Assembly (NCBI GenBank): GCA_964588335.1
Contig: CAZPOV010000017.1
Coordinates: forward strand, 7,116 to 71,115
Reading direction: 5' to 3'
From: JAGQZY01 sp964588335
GTDB lineage: Bacteria; Bdellovibrionota; Bdellovibrionia; Bdellovibrionales; JAGQZY01
DNA length: 64,000 nt
In this document: positions 8,321 through 17,042 of the stretch, piece by piece
Numbering within the stretch: position 1 is the stretch's first letter
Layout: each line of letters starts with the position of its first letter
The notes under the pieces: generated by a model
What the model was told of the DNA's origin: nothing
The model's database searches: none
What the model saw: only the letters and a program-made list of their open reading frames with translations
Program-made: the position numbers and the translations under genes

Positions 8321-10521
8321 TATTTTGACCCCTCACCCGTTTGCGGCTGTAAAACTTCTTTCACTCGTTCGATGGCTTTTTTACCCGCCTTGTTAATCTT
8401 ATCGGTAAGAGTGGATTTTGCTGTTGAAGCATAGACCACACTCTCATGGTCTTTTAAAAAATCAGGGTTTTCACTCAACCACCTCTTCACCCAATCAGTT
8501 TCCGGAACCCAGTTCCCATTAAAGAAACTTCCTATGTAGTTCCACCGAAGGTATTTGCGATCCGGACGATCCCACTGCAACCAGGCCGCCACTTGTTTTG
8601 AGCTATCTCTCTTTCCCTCCGACGAAAGTTGCCAACCATTGGACAAACGCACATAACCACGATTCCATGCCACCTCTCGGTTATCGTAAATTGTTAAATG
8701 GGTGGAGAGTTCGGTAAAACCAATACTGTCTTCCGGAAAATTGGCTTCAAGGTAGGTCGGTTCAATCCAATCTAAAAACGGCCCCTTGGGCTTAATAACA
8801 CCTTCGCTGATAGTGACCTTGACACGAGCCTCAGCATTCTCCTGACTGTTTCCCTTCACCTTAAGAAATTTCAAATCATAATACTCCGACTGCAACTCTT
8901 CGGTGGCCAGCATTGCTGACCATTGCGGCAATTGCCTGGGAGCCCAATTGAACTTTCCGTAAATACGCAACTCGGTGGGCTGAGAATTTAAAATCAATTT
9001 GTAGATCCGAGGATGAAGTTGAATTTTATGGATGGCAATTCGCCCTGAGGTTTGACCATCTTGTTGCTGATTGATTCGGATCTCTCCTTCAAACAGTCCC
9101 CCATCCAGCTCCATTTTTCCTATCAAAGCTTGGGTGTTTTTCTTGACCCTGGAAAACTCAAATGGAATTTTTTTGACCTTTTGAATATCGCGCAAGTTAT
9201 TGTTAGAAAAAATAAATTCAGAGTTTTCTAAAAAGCCGCTTCCTCTCCAATCCCCATCAACATACAACAATTGACCCGAAAGGATACCATAGCTTGAAAA
9301 GACTCCAGACAGCGCCAAATCACGTTTATTTTCAAAGACTTTATCAAGAACAACGTTGCGCACCTGCATGTCTAATTTTTCAATTCTATTGAAAGTGGAT
9401 TCAAACTCTTTAATTTGAATTTCACCATAAGGCCCATCAATTTGACAGTTCCCTAAAGACACTTTTTTTTGTAATATTTTTTGCCAAGACCCATTGGCTT
9501 CAAATTCACAATTGGCCCAAAGGTAACTGAATTCAACGTCTCCCAGAAAAGCACTGGTCACAGCAGACAGCGGAATCCGACGCAACCGACCCGTCACATG
9601 GGTGCTCAAGTCGGCGTCATTTTCGATTCTTACCTGTGCCAATAAATCACCCTCTCGAACCGAACTCTCTGTCCGCAAGTGAATTTTGTCCGGGCTTAAA
9701 AGAGCCTTCCAACGGGATTTTAAAAATGAAAGATCCCGACTGGCATAGCGAATTTTGTCGACTTCAAGCACTGCCACCCACTCTTTTTTAAGCTCTAAGC
9801 GAATTTCACCTTCAACACTCCACGGTGCTGCACCTTTGGTTTGATAGTTGACTTGAAATTCTTCGACAACAAGGTTTCTGAAGGGCGCCGTCTTAGCAAT
9901 GCTTTCAATATCTGAGAACAAACGAGACACCGGCTCTTTGGGCAAAATTTTGCCAGTGCTTTTTTGCAGCCGACTCAGAAGACTTTTATCTTTGCCGTCG
10001 CCCCCACTTTCGACTGTCGATTTTGGGTCTTCCTGCAGTGAAGCCTTTGCGGAATTCTTGGGCCCCGCCTTAGCATCACTGTTGATCTCGTCTTCTTCTG
10101 GCTCGGTTTCCAAATCGCAATTTTCGGTGCCAGTCACTTCCAGATACTCTAGATCGATCCGTCCCAACTTCAATTCGCCGAATAACAAGCCCCAAGGGTC
10201 GACCCGCAACATGAGATTTTGGGCTCCAAGCTTTCGTAACGAACAGTCTTTTTCCTGCAGATCAAAACGATTCACAGTCACCGCTATCACCGGAATAAAG
10301 CCAGAGCGAAAACTGAAGGCCGCATCATCCATTTTCAGCTGATAACGTGCCGGAACCTCAATTTTTTCAAGAAGCTTTTGTTTTAGGGGGTAGTTGTGAA
10401 GAAAGACGCGGGTGAACAGCCCGACAACACACACAAGGATGAAAGAGAGAGTGAATCGAAACAAGGATTGTTTAAAATGAATGTCTTGTTTGCGCACGGG
10501 TCTTGCCGAAGGCTTCGCCAC
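8320..10521 (-). CDS. AsmA-like large membrane-anchored envelope protein
   Basis: A 733-residue protein with one N-terminal membrane segment (about 22-42) and a long, beta-rich periplasmic region. The start of that region resembles AsmA-family and related lipid-bridge proteins (LKQKLLEKIE...YQLKMDDAAFSFRSG, then VDPWGLLFGELKLGRIDLEYLEV). An acidic/Ser-rich linker lies at about 135-175 (ETEPEEDEINSDAK onward). AsmA/TamB-type proteins are thought to move phospholipids between inner and outer membrane. The assignment rests on architecture and the N-terminal pattern; a DUF748-like relative is the alternative. It lies 12 bases after greA and overlaps the GDPD gene by one base. Confidence 0.65.
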   Translation of the reverse strand: MAKPSARPVRKQDIHFKQSLFRFTLSFILVCVVGLFTRVFLHNYPLKQKLLEKIEVPARYQLKMDDAAFSFRSGFIPVIAVTVNRFDLQEKDCSLRKLGAQNLMLRVDPWGLLFGELKLGRIDLEYLEVTGTENCDLETEPEEDEINSDAKAGPKNSAKASLQEDPKSTVESGGDGKDKSLLSRLQKSTGKILPKEPVSRLFSDIESIAKTAPFRNLVVEEFQVNYQTKGAAPWSVEGEIRLELKKEWVAVLEVDKIRYASRDLSFLKSRWKALLSPDKIHLRTESSVREGDLLAQVRIENDADLSTHVTGRLRRIPLSAVTSAFLGDVEFSYLWANCEFEANGSWQKILQKKVSLGNCQIDGPYGEIQIKEFESTFNRIEKLDMQVRNVVLDKVFENKRDLALSGVFSSYGILSGQLLYVDGDWRGSGFLENSEFIFSNNNLRDIQKVKKIPFEFSRVKKNTQALIGKMELDGGLFEGEIRINQQQDGQTSGRIAIHKIQLHPRIYKLILNSQPTELRIYGKFNWAPRQLPQWSAMLATEELQSEYYDLKFLKVKGNSQENAEARVKVTISEGVIKPKGPFLDWIEPTYLEANFPEDSIGFTELSTHLTIYDNREVAWNRGYVRLSNGWQLSSEGKRDSSKQVAAWLQWDRPDRKYLRWNYIGSFFNGNWVPETDWVKRWLSENPDFLKDHESVVYASTAKSTLTDKINKAGKKAIERVKEVLQPQTGEGSK

Positions 10522-10533
10522 AGAACCTCTCTT

Positions 10534-11010
10534 TTATTCAAAAATCAACTCAAGGATTTCGTATTCCTTTTCACCTTTAGGGCTTGAGACCACAGCCACA
10601 TCACCCACCTTCTTACCGATAAGACCACGGGCGATGGGAGACAAAATAGAGATCAAACCTTTTTTAACATCCGACTCGTCGACACCAACGATCTGATAGG
10701 TCACTTCGGAATCGGTATCAAAATCCAACATTTTAACCTTAGCACCAAAAACCACTGAATCGCTCTTGATCTTAGAGGGATCAACGATCTCAGCGCCGGC
10801 CAACTTGCCTTGGATGTCTTGAATTCGACCTTCGACCAGGGCTTGCTTTTCTTTGGCCGCATCGTATTCTGCGTTTTCACTCAAATCACCGTGGGAGCGA
10901 GCCTCTTCAATTTGTTTAATAACTTCGGGGCGCTGACGGTGGATCAAATCCTTGAGTTCAGCCTCAAGCATCTGTTTACCTTTTAGCGTTAGTGGTAAGG
11001 CTGTGGACAT
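10534..11010 (-). CDS. greA: Transcription elongation factor GreA
   Basis: GreA rescues backtracked RNA polymerase by stimulating transcript cleavage. The 158-residue protein has full family length. It has the N-terminal coiled coil with the tip acidic signature DLSENAEYDAAKEKQ at about 42-56 and the C-terminal FKBP-like domain (ISILSPIARGLIGKKVGDV). It begins at ATG 11010. A good promoter candidate lies upstream on the same strand (11067-11095). It is the first gene of an operon with the AsmA-like and GDPD genes and is divergent from mgtE. Confidence 0.97.
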   Translation of the reverse strand: MSTALPLTLKGKQMLEAELKDLIHRQRPEVIKQIEEARSHGDLSENAEYDAAKEKQALVEGRIQDIQGKLAGAEIVDPSKIKSDSVVFGAKVKMLDFDTDSEVTYQIVGVDESDVKKGLISILSPIARGLIGKKVGDVAVVSSPKGEKEYEILELIFE

Positions 11011-11066
11011 TTCCGACTCCCTTGTTTATGGTCTTGGGCAATTTCCATAATTGCAAAGAAACTTCG

Positions 11067-11095
11067 TTTATAGCGAAAGACTTTATTCCTAGCAA
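11067..11095 (-). promoter_or_regulatory. Sigma-70-type promoter for greA
   Basis: Read on the minus strand, TTGCTA (-35) and TATAAA (-10) are separated by exactly 17 bases. They would start transcription about 50 bases before the greA ATG. The match is 4/6 and 5/6 to the vegetative consensus. Confidence 0.55.
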
Positions 11096-11155
11096 TGATT
11101 TAAAGATATTATTATAGTGAAGACAGTAGTTTAGTTCGTGATCAAGGGGAAGAGG

Positions 11156-12523
11156 ATGAAGCTCAATCCAACCAACAAAGCCATTCTCAAAAGACTGCTG
11201 GTTGGACGTAACTCTCGCCCTCTGAAGTCCATCATTCAACGGGTCGAACCGGCTGATTTAGCCTCATATCTCACTCAGTTAACGAAACTCGAAAAAAGAC
11301 GCTTGATTGAGGCTTTGGTGACAGTCCACCGGGCCGGTTCGGTGCTGGTGCAGATTCCAGACTCCCAGTTACAAGGCCTTCTTGAAGATATTGATGATGA
11401 AAAAATGGCCAGAATCTTGAAGCATAGCTCCATAAGTGAGGGCTCCCATTTGCTGCAGTTCGTTGACCACGCCCGTCATAACCCCCTTCTGGTCAACCTT
11501 TCAGAGGATAAAAAAGAAAAACTTTTGCAGTTTTTGAACTATCCCGAGGATTCTGCGGGACGCATCATGGACTCTCACTTCTTTACCCTCTCCTCAGAGT
11601 TGACCACTCAAGAGGGCCTCGAATTGATTCGGCAGAAATCAAAAGAAGAAAGCATATACTACATATACTGTGTGTCTGATGATCTCCGTCTCACCGGCGT
11701 GGTGTCCTTGCGCGATTTGGCGATTTCCGACCCCAATACCAAGATTCACGACATCGCTAAAAAAGAAATCGTGACCGTTCACCCTGACATGCCAGAGGAG
11801 CAGGTGGCCCAACTGGTGAGCCACTATGATTTTATTGCCCTACCGGTGGTCGATGATGTTGGAAAAATTCTCGGGATTATCACCGTCGACGATATTCTCG
11901 ACATTATTGAAGAACAGGCCACGGCTGATATTTATGCCAGCGCCGGTTTGCAAGAGAGTGACCGCGTCTACTCCCCCATCGCTCAGAAAATATCCAGCCG
12001 CACGCCCTGGATGCTATTAAACTTAGTGCTCGCCGGAACCGCTAGTTTCGTCTTGCACATGTTTGAAGGGATTTTAGGAGAGTTGGTGATTTTGGCTGTG
12101 ACCAAAAACATCGTGACCAGCACCAGCGGCAATGCCGCCATTCAATCACTGACGGTAACGACCCGAGGATTGGCTGTTAATGACTTTCAATACATAACAA
12201 AAAAATTGGTGATGCTACGGGAAACGATTGTCGGCACCACCCTCGGTCTGATCGCCGGTAGCGTCGCTGGCCTCGCCATTTACTTTTTAAAAAGCGACCT
12301 CAGTTATAGTTTTCTGGTCGGCATCGTCATGTGTTTGTCGATGATCGCGACGTCTTTTGTTGCTTGCATCACTGGGGTGGGCGTTCCAATCTTATTAAAA
12401 CATTTAAACCGTGACCCAGCCGTTGGGTCCGGAGTCATCGTGACCGTTATTACCGATATCTTTGGTTTCATGTCATTCTTAGGTCTTGCTACCCTAGCGA
12501 TGCCCTACTTCGGACTAAGTTAA
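11156..12523 (+). CDS. mgtE: Magnesium transporter MgtE
   Basis: MgtE is a Mg2+-gated channel of the inner membrane. The 455-residue product has the three expected parts: a helical N-domain (repeated short helices to about residue 120), a tandem CBS pair (about 130-255, including VVSLRDLAI and VVDDVGKILGIITVDDILDIIEEQ), and five C-terminal membrane helices. These include the conserved TSTSGNAAIQSLTVTTRGL segment near the pore and VGSGVIVTVITDIFGF. I place the start at ATG 11156 because AAGGGGAAGAGG precedes it; a GTG at 11138 is in frame but has no comparable site. The gene is monocistronic and divergent from greA. No Mg2+ riboswitch is evident in the 145-base leader. Confidence 0.95.
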   Translation: MKLNPTNKAILKRLLVGRNSRPLKSIIQRVEPADLASYLTQLTKLEKRRLIEALVTVHRAGSVLVQIPDSQLQGLLEDIDDEKMARILKHSSISEGSHLLQFVDHARHNPLLVNLSEDKKEKLLQFLNYPEDSAGRIMDSHFFTLSSELTTQEGLELIRQKSKEESIYYIYCVSDDLRLTGVVSLRDLAISDPNTKIHDIAKKEIVTVHPDMPEEQVAQLVSHYDFIALPVVDDVGKILGIITVDDILDIIEEQATADIYASAGLQESDRVYSPIAQKISSRTPWMLLNLVLAGTASFVLHMFEGILGELVILAVTKNIVTSTSGNAAIQSLTVTTRGLAVNDFQYITKKLVMLRETIVGTTLGLIAGSVAGLAIYFLKSDLSYSFLVGIVMCLSMIATSFVACITGVGVPILLKHLNRDPAVGSGVIVTVITDIFGFMSFLGLATLAMPYFGLS

Positions 12524-12605
12524 ACACTTTAATTTACAGTGAAAGTTCCATTTTGAGATAATTATAAAGCCTTTTCATGTCTAACAATCTCATGTACTCT
12601 TACAG

Positions 12606-13646
12606 ATGAATTGTTTAACAGAAAACCCTTATGGGACATTAAGCGACGGACTTTCGATGACAGCAGAGCTTGTAGAAAAAATTCACAACGCCAATTCAAT
12701 CCTCCTGACCACTCACCGCCAATGTGACGGCGACGGTCTAGGATCTGAACTTGCCATTTATCACGCTCTGAAAAAAGTCGGCAAAGATGTGCGCATTCTG
12801 AATGTTGATGGCACACCTAAAAAATACGATTACCTGAATCCCGACGAGTACATCCAATATTTTGATGGCAGTTTTGATCCGATTGGCAGACCCGACTTAG
12901 CTCTTATTTTTGATACCAATGATCGGCGTCTGATCGAGCCTTTATACGAAGAACTTGAAAAAGCCTGTAAAGATATTGTGTTTGTCGATCATCATCCCGT
13001 ACTGAAAGAAGGCCCTTCTCCGACCCCCGATTCGATTATTGATATTCGTGCAGCGAGCACAGGCGAATTGGCCTACGACATCATTCAAGCTTTGCAGATT
13101 CCTTTGGATGCCAAAATAGCGCGGGCCATTTACACGAGCATCGTCTTTGACACCCAACTGTTTCGCTATGTTCGCAATTCTCCCCGCTCTCATGAAGTCA
13201 GTATCGAGCTTTTAAAGTACGAAAAAAATCCGGCCGAGGTTCATCGCTGCCTGTTTGGTAATTTTACCGCGCCTAAATTGAAGTTCATTGCGCAATCCCT
13301 TTCGAAGGTTGAATTCTTCAATGACGAGCAAATTGCCTTACTCCACATTAAAACCGAAGACCTCAACGCCATGGGCCTGGATATTGATGACAGTCGCGAC
13401 TTGATCGATATGATAATGAATATTGAATCGGTGCGAGCGGCGGCGGTGTTTCGGGAAGATTCACCGAATGTGCATAAACTCAGTCTGCGTAGCAAGGGTG
13501 AATTTCCGATCTTGTCGATCGCTGAAACATTTGGTGGTGGTGGCCACCATTATGCTTCCGGTGCGCCCATGGAAGGTGACTACGCTGAGCTCTCGCAACA
13601 AGTTCTTGAAGCCATGCGAGAGCTGCTCAAAAAAGCCGACTCTTGA
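12606..13646 (+). CDS. nrnA: DHH-family phosphoesterase, NrnA-like (nanoRNase/pAp phosphatase)
   Basis: NrnA-type enzymes degrade 2-5-nucleotide RNAs and in many bacteria dephosphorylate 3'-phosphoadenosine 5'-phosphate. The protein has the DHH signature set: THRQCDGDGLGS near the N-terminus, DTND, FVDHHPV, and the C-terminal DHHA1 motif GGGGHHYASGA. The usual Pro of motif I is replaced by Cys. Length (346) is normal. The start could instead be ATG 12657 (MTAELVEKIHNA), which aligns better with family N-termini; neither has a strong ribosome-binding site. Interestingly a cysQ-type pAp phosphatase is also in this window at 17 kb. It converges with the next gene with an 8-base gap. Confidence 0.88.
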   Translation: MNCLTENPYGTLSDGLSMTAELVEKIHNANSILLTTHRQCDGDGLGSELAIYHALKKVGKDVRILNVDGTPKKYDYLNPDEYIQYFDGSFDPIGRPDLALIFDTNDRRLIEPLYEELEKACKDIVFVDHHPVLKEGPSPTPDSIIDIRAASTGELAYDIIQALQIPLDAKIARAIYTSIVFDTQLFRYVRNSPRSHEVSIELLKYEKNPAEVHRCLFGNFTAPKLKFIAQSLSKVEFFNDEQIALLHIKTEDLNAMGLDIDDSRDLIDMIMNIESVRAAAVFREDSPNVHKLSLRSKGEFPILSIAETFGGGGHHYASGAPMEGDYAELSQQVLEAMRELLKKADS

Positions 13647-13654
13647 TTTATGAA

Positions 13655-14101
13655 TCACTGAAAATAAGGTACAATCCGTTTTTTTCTCGGAAAACTTTTG
13701 AAAAAGCCAAAATAAGCAAAAATCAAAAACGGTAAAGCTTTCAAACCACTCTGTGTCCAAACCGACAACAAAACACCGTAAAGGCCCAATGTCTCAAATA
13801 AAATAAATTGCAACACCATAGCGATCAGAACACTTTGTTTCCGGTCCTTCAGTGGCATCTTTAATATTCTATTTTTACGGAGAGCCATATAGTTTTTAAA
13901 GAAAAGCAAACCCAGTACAAACGTAATAACGCCCAAGACACTGACGATCCACTCCAAGTTTGACGATGGCAACGGGCTACGATTGACAAAAACGATCTGG
14001 CTTTGCACGTAAAAAAGCGTCATCGAGAGGCACAATCCCGCCCAAAGATATAAGGCCTGCTTGCGAGTGCTCTCCAACATTTGTTCATTTTCTGGAGTCA
14101 T
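13655..14101 (-). CDS. Four-helix membrane protein, unknown
   Basis: A 148-residue integral membrane protein with four hydrophobic segments (about 18-37, 48-67, 87-110 and 117-135) separated by short basic loops such as ALRKNRILKMPLKDRKQ. No known family motif is seen. A weak GAGAG ribosome-binding site precedes the ATG. It is monocistronic, converging with the NrnA-like gene and divergent from the Fe-S protein gene. Confidence 0.7.
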   Translation of the reverse strand: MTPENEQMLESTRKQALYLWAGLCLSMTLFYVQSQIVFVNRSPLPSSNLEWIVSVLGVITFVLGLLFFKNYMALRKNRILKMPLKDRKQSVLIAMVLQFILFETLGLYGVLLSVWTQSGLKALPFLIFAYFGFFKSFPRKKRIVPYFQ

Positions 14102-14222
14102 AGTCTCTCAATAGCACAGTCCACTGACTCTGACTGCAATTCCCATAATCCCAATGACGCAGATTCCTACAAAACGCGAGGTTCCCTCCCCGTGGGAGCC
14201 TTTTTTCTGCTAAACTAGGCGT

Positions 14223-14654
14223 ATGGAGCAAACTTTTGAATGGTCAGAACCGGGACGAGAAAGTCTTCAGCTTAAGCTGACAATTGAAAATGGAAATATT
14301 TTGAAAGTCGCTATGCAAGCAAAAGGCTGCATGGACTTTTTGCTTCTTTGCCAAAAAATGAAGGCCAAGCTGACCGGTCCGATCGTTGACCTGTTGCCCC
14401 CTCCCGGAACCGATCACGGGTCGGTGATTTGGCGCGAATTGATTGCCCGAATTCAAGGACAATGGAAAATCCCGGTGGAGCATGAAGAGTTGTGTCATTG
14501 TCGAAAAATTTCCACTCAGCGAGTTGATCGAGCCATTGTCTTTGGAGCCCACACGGTCGACGAAATTCGCAAAAGAACCTCGGCTAACACCGGCTGTGGA
14601 ACCTGCAAGCCCGACGTTGAATCAATGATTAAAAACCGATTGCAAGTGAAATGA
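14223..14654 (+). CDS. BFD-like [2Fe-2S] domain protein
   Basis: The C-terminal half (about 88-143) has the CxC-x31-CxxC pattern of bacterioferritin-associated ferredoxin-like domains (CHC at 91-93, CGTC at 125-128, followed by KPDVESMI), which bind a [2Fe-2S] cluster. The N-terminal 85 residues contain an ENGNILKVAMQAKGCMDF segment resembling the small alpha/beta fold of NifU-like scaffolds, but I cannot assign it. This two-part layout differs from the short Bfd proteins of enterobacteria. The gene overlaps the glyoxalase II gene by 4 bases (ATGA), so the two are co-translated. A role in Fe-S handling or redox sensing is inference. Confidence 0.75.
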   Translation: MEQTFEWSEPGRESLQLKLTIENGNILKVAMQAKGCMDFLLLCQKMKAKLTGPIVDLLPPPGTDHGSVIWRELIARIQGQWKIPVEHEELCHCRKISTQRVDRAIVFGAHTVDEIRKRTSANTGCGTCKPDVESMIKNRLQVK

Positions 14655-15448
14655 AGGATTTTTACACATATCATTTTGATGATCTTACCGTTTACCAAAC
14701 ACCAACGCTTTGGAACACCTATCGCAATTACAACTACATCGTAGCAAGTGGAAATCGTGCCATTATTATCGATCCTGGCGAGAAAGAGCCCATTTTAAAA
14801 ACCATTAAAGCCAACAGTTTAAAAGTGGAGTCCATCTATTTAACTCACCACCACCCGGATCACACAGGGGCCACTCAGAGTTTGAAAAAAGTTTTAGACT
14901 GCGAAGTGATCGGCTTTCAAGGAGACCAAAAGCGTCTTCCCATCCTCAGCAAAAGTTATTATGCCGACGAAAAGCTCAACATCCTTGAGCATGAAGTGGA
15001 CGTTATGCATCTTCCTGGCCACACACATGGTTTGTGTGCTTTCCATTTTTCAGATGTGAAATTGCTATTTTCAAACGATCTCATCTTTTCCATTGGTTGC
15101 GGTCGCGTCTTTGAGGGCACTTTTCAGCAAATGTTTGAAAGCCTTAAACGTGTCCGAAGCCTTGCTGACGACACTGTGCTGTTTTGCTCTCACGAGTACA
15201 CCGAACAGAATTTGATCTTTGCGCGTGGGCTTTTTTCCGAAGACAAAAAATTGCTGGAAGCGGAGACTAAAATACAAAAATTACTGGTCGAACAAAAACC
15301 AACAGTGCCGACCACATTGGCCTTTGAGAAGGAATACAATCCCTTCTTACGCTGGGATGATCCGGCCATCCGTAAGGCCATGGAGTTGGAAGCAGCGGCA
15401 GACTGGCAAGTGTTTGCCGAAATCCGCCGCCTTAAAGATATTTCTTAG
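14651..15448 (+). CDS. gloB: Hydroxyacylglutathione hydrolase-type metallo-beta-lactamase protein (glyoxalase II)
   Basis: Glyoxalase II hydrolyses S-lactoylglutathione to lactate and glutathione in methylglyoxal detoxification. The 265-residue protein has the complete metal-binding set: THHHPDH at 65-71, GHTHG at 123-127, D143 in FSNDLIF, and H181 in SHEYTEQN. It also has the family-specific GCGRVFEGT and the C-terminal NPFLR that contacts the substrate in GloB enzymes. This makes GloB more likely than a generic persulfide dioxygenase. It follows the BFD-like gene with a 4-base overlap and converges with a secreted-protein gene, sharing 4 bases at their ends. Confidence 0.9.
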   Translation: MKDFYTYHFDDLTVYQTPTLWNTYRNYNYIVASGNRAIIIDPGEKEPILKTIKANSLKVESIYLTHHHPDHTGATQSLKKVLDCEVIGFQGDQKRLPILSKSYYADEKLNILEHEVDVMHLPGHTHGLCAFHFSDVKLLFSNDLIFSIGCGRVFEGTFQQMFESLKRVRSLADDTVLFCSHEYTEQNLIFARGLFSEDKKLLEAETKIQKLLVEQKPTVPTTLAFEKEYNPFLRWDDPAIRKAMELEAAADWQVFAEIRRLKDIS

Positions 15449-16029
15449 TGACTGGCCGGAGCTGTTCTCGGGGCTCCATGACTGTCTGTCCATACCATCG
15501 ACGTCTGACACTCTTCCGCCGAATAACTTTGTAGACCCATTGCGGTTGGCACCACCACCGAATTCAAATCTCCATCGACTTCATGAATTTGTAAAATGGT
15601 CTGTTCGAAAGTGTTTGGATTGGTGAATGGAACTTTAACTTCGGCCATCGGCTCGGCTTGATAAGCACCGGTGTCCATATTGTAGAATCCAGAGATGTAG
15701 ACGATTTGAGGAAGCCAGCTCTGCATCAGCCACTGGGACGACTCACCTTCCGTTTTAAGCTCGGCAATGTAAAGACCAGGACTGTCTGTGTTCTCATAAA
15801 TTTTGACAGTGAGTCCGCTAGCAGCAAGACTGCCGGCCCGCTCTTGACAGGTCATTTTTACCTCACCAAGGTAGTTCTCAATAACAATTTCAGAGGAGTC
15901 GGCACCACCACCATCGTTGGACTCGACGATCACTTCTGGCACCTCGCCTTGTGAGTGAGCAACGCTGGTTGCCAGGCAAAGGACTAAAATAGCTGTGGGC
16001 TTTAGTATTTGATTTATAAATTGAGTCAT
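15445..16029 (-). CDS. Secreted protein, unknown
   Basis: A 194-residue protein with a standard signal peptide (hydrophobic core AILVLCLATSV, cleavage likely after AHS). The mature part begins with a Gly/Asp-rich linker (SNDGGGADSS) and continues into a beta-rich domain with two Cys (MTCQER and EECQTS), probably disulfide-bonded. No family recognised. AAAAGGAGC lies 6 bases before the ATG. It is a single gene, convergent with gloB. Confidence 0.75.
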   Translation of the reverse strand: MTQFINQILKPTAILVLCLATSVAHSQGEVPEVIVESNDGGGADSSEIVIENYLGEVKMTCQERAGSLAASGLTVKIYENTDSPGLYIAELKTEGESSQWLMQSWLPQIVYISGFYNMDTGAYQAEPMAEVKVPFTNPNTFEQTILQIHEVDGDLNSVVVPTAMGLQSYSAEECQTSMVWTDSHGAPRTAPASH

Positions 16030-16190
16030 TAGGGCTCCTTTTGGTTTGTTTTACAATGGCATTTCAATGGCGAAGTATAAGGCCCAAGAAGGAGTTTCCC
16101 TAGAGTCACTGGCAAGGTCGGTATTATTTTCATTTTCAATGAACAATTAATAAACAATGGGTTGAACAGTTCTATGAAACCGTGGCCCTT

Positions 16191-16631
16191 TTATTTGAAG
16201 TATTGCTCAAGGGCTTGCAGAGCCTCTTGTCGTTTATCAGGATCGACAAACAAAAAATATTCACCCATCCCGTTAGTCATACTAGCAAATCCGGCGGGAT
16301 AGGCCTGGCTGAAATAAAAATCGCAATCGATACCCTTTTCCTGAAGAAAAACTAACAGATTGGTCATGGTGCTGCGATCGTGGCCATTGATAGTGGCAAA
16401 GCTCTGTAAATGGATGTATCGTTCGTGCAAGAGCTGCAAGAGATCCATATCTTTGACCTCCGCCTCGGCTTTCTCCAACACTTCGCGATTGATACCGTCT
16501 CCATAGTAGGGGCCGGTATAACGCTTTTTTTCTCGCTGTCGGCGAACAAAAATAATGACCGGCATGATGAAAATAGAAAAACCTAAAACGTATGAAAGAA
16601 TATAATCAAAATCTGTGGAATCAATATCCAT
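16191..16631 (-). CDS. Single-pass membrane protein, unknown
   Basis: A 146-residue protein with one N-terminal membrane segment (about 10-29, YILSYVLGFSIFIMPVIIFV) followed by RRQREKKR, which predicts a cytoplasmic C-terminal domain of about 110 residues. That domain contains helices and a short beta segment (DCDFYFSQAYPAGFASM) but no motif I recognise. It is followed upstream by the MazG-like and cysQ genes in the same direction with a 37-base gap, so it may be the last gene of that operon. Confidence 0.7.
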   Translation of the reverse strand: MDIDSTDFDYILSYVLGFSIFIMPVIIFVRRQREKKRYTGPYYGDGINREVLEKAEAEVKDMDLLQLLHERYIHLQSFATINGHDRSTMTNLLVFLQEKGIDCDFYFSQAYPAGFASMTNGMGEYFLFVDPDKRQEALQALEQYFK

Positions 16632-16668
16632 AACCGTCCTTTAGCGCGTCGTCTGACGACAGGCTCCT

Positions 16669-17034
16669 TTAGTCCGCCGATGGCGCCTTGTGGTTTTGTC
16701 CGCGAAACTTAGAAACCGGATATTTGCTGTCATTTTTCTTCATCTTTTCCTGAAAACACTCGCTAAGATCAAAATCAAATTTTTGCGCAAACCTTAAAAT
16801 GAAAAATAGGACGTCCGCCAACTCTTCACCGATGGCTTGTCGGCTTGTCTTATCAGATAACATGTGTTCGATCTGCTCGGGGCTCTGAAAACGAAAAGGT
16901 TCTAACAGCTCAGCCGCCTCGGTGACAGCACCAATGGCTAAATCCTTGGCGCCATGAAACTGGTCCCAATCACGAGCTTCGCAGAACTCACGAACTTGAT
17001 CTTTCATTTGTGCAATCGCCGCATCTTGATCCAT
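16669..17034 (-). CDS. MazG-like nucleotide pyrophosphohydrolase
   Basis: All-alpha NTP pyrophosphatases remove non-canonical or excess dNTPs. The 121-residue protein shows the metal-binding motif pair E39xxE42 (VTEAAELLE) and E71xxD74 (EELADVLFFIL), as in the dCTPase/RS21-C6 branch. The KYPVSKFRGQNHKA tail also fits that branch. It lies 8 bases downstream of the cysQ-like gene. Substrate preference, dCTP or other, is not visible in the sequence. Confidence 0.85.
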   Translation of the reverse strand: MDQDAAIAQMKDQVREFCEARDWDQFHGAKDLAIGAVTEAAELLEPFRFQSPEQIEHMLSDKTSRQAIGEELADVLFFILRFAQKFDFDLSECFQEKMKKNDSKYPVSKFRGQNHKAPSAD

Positions 17035-17042
17035 TACGACTC

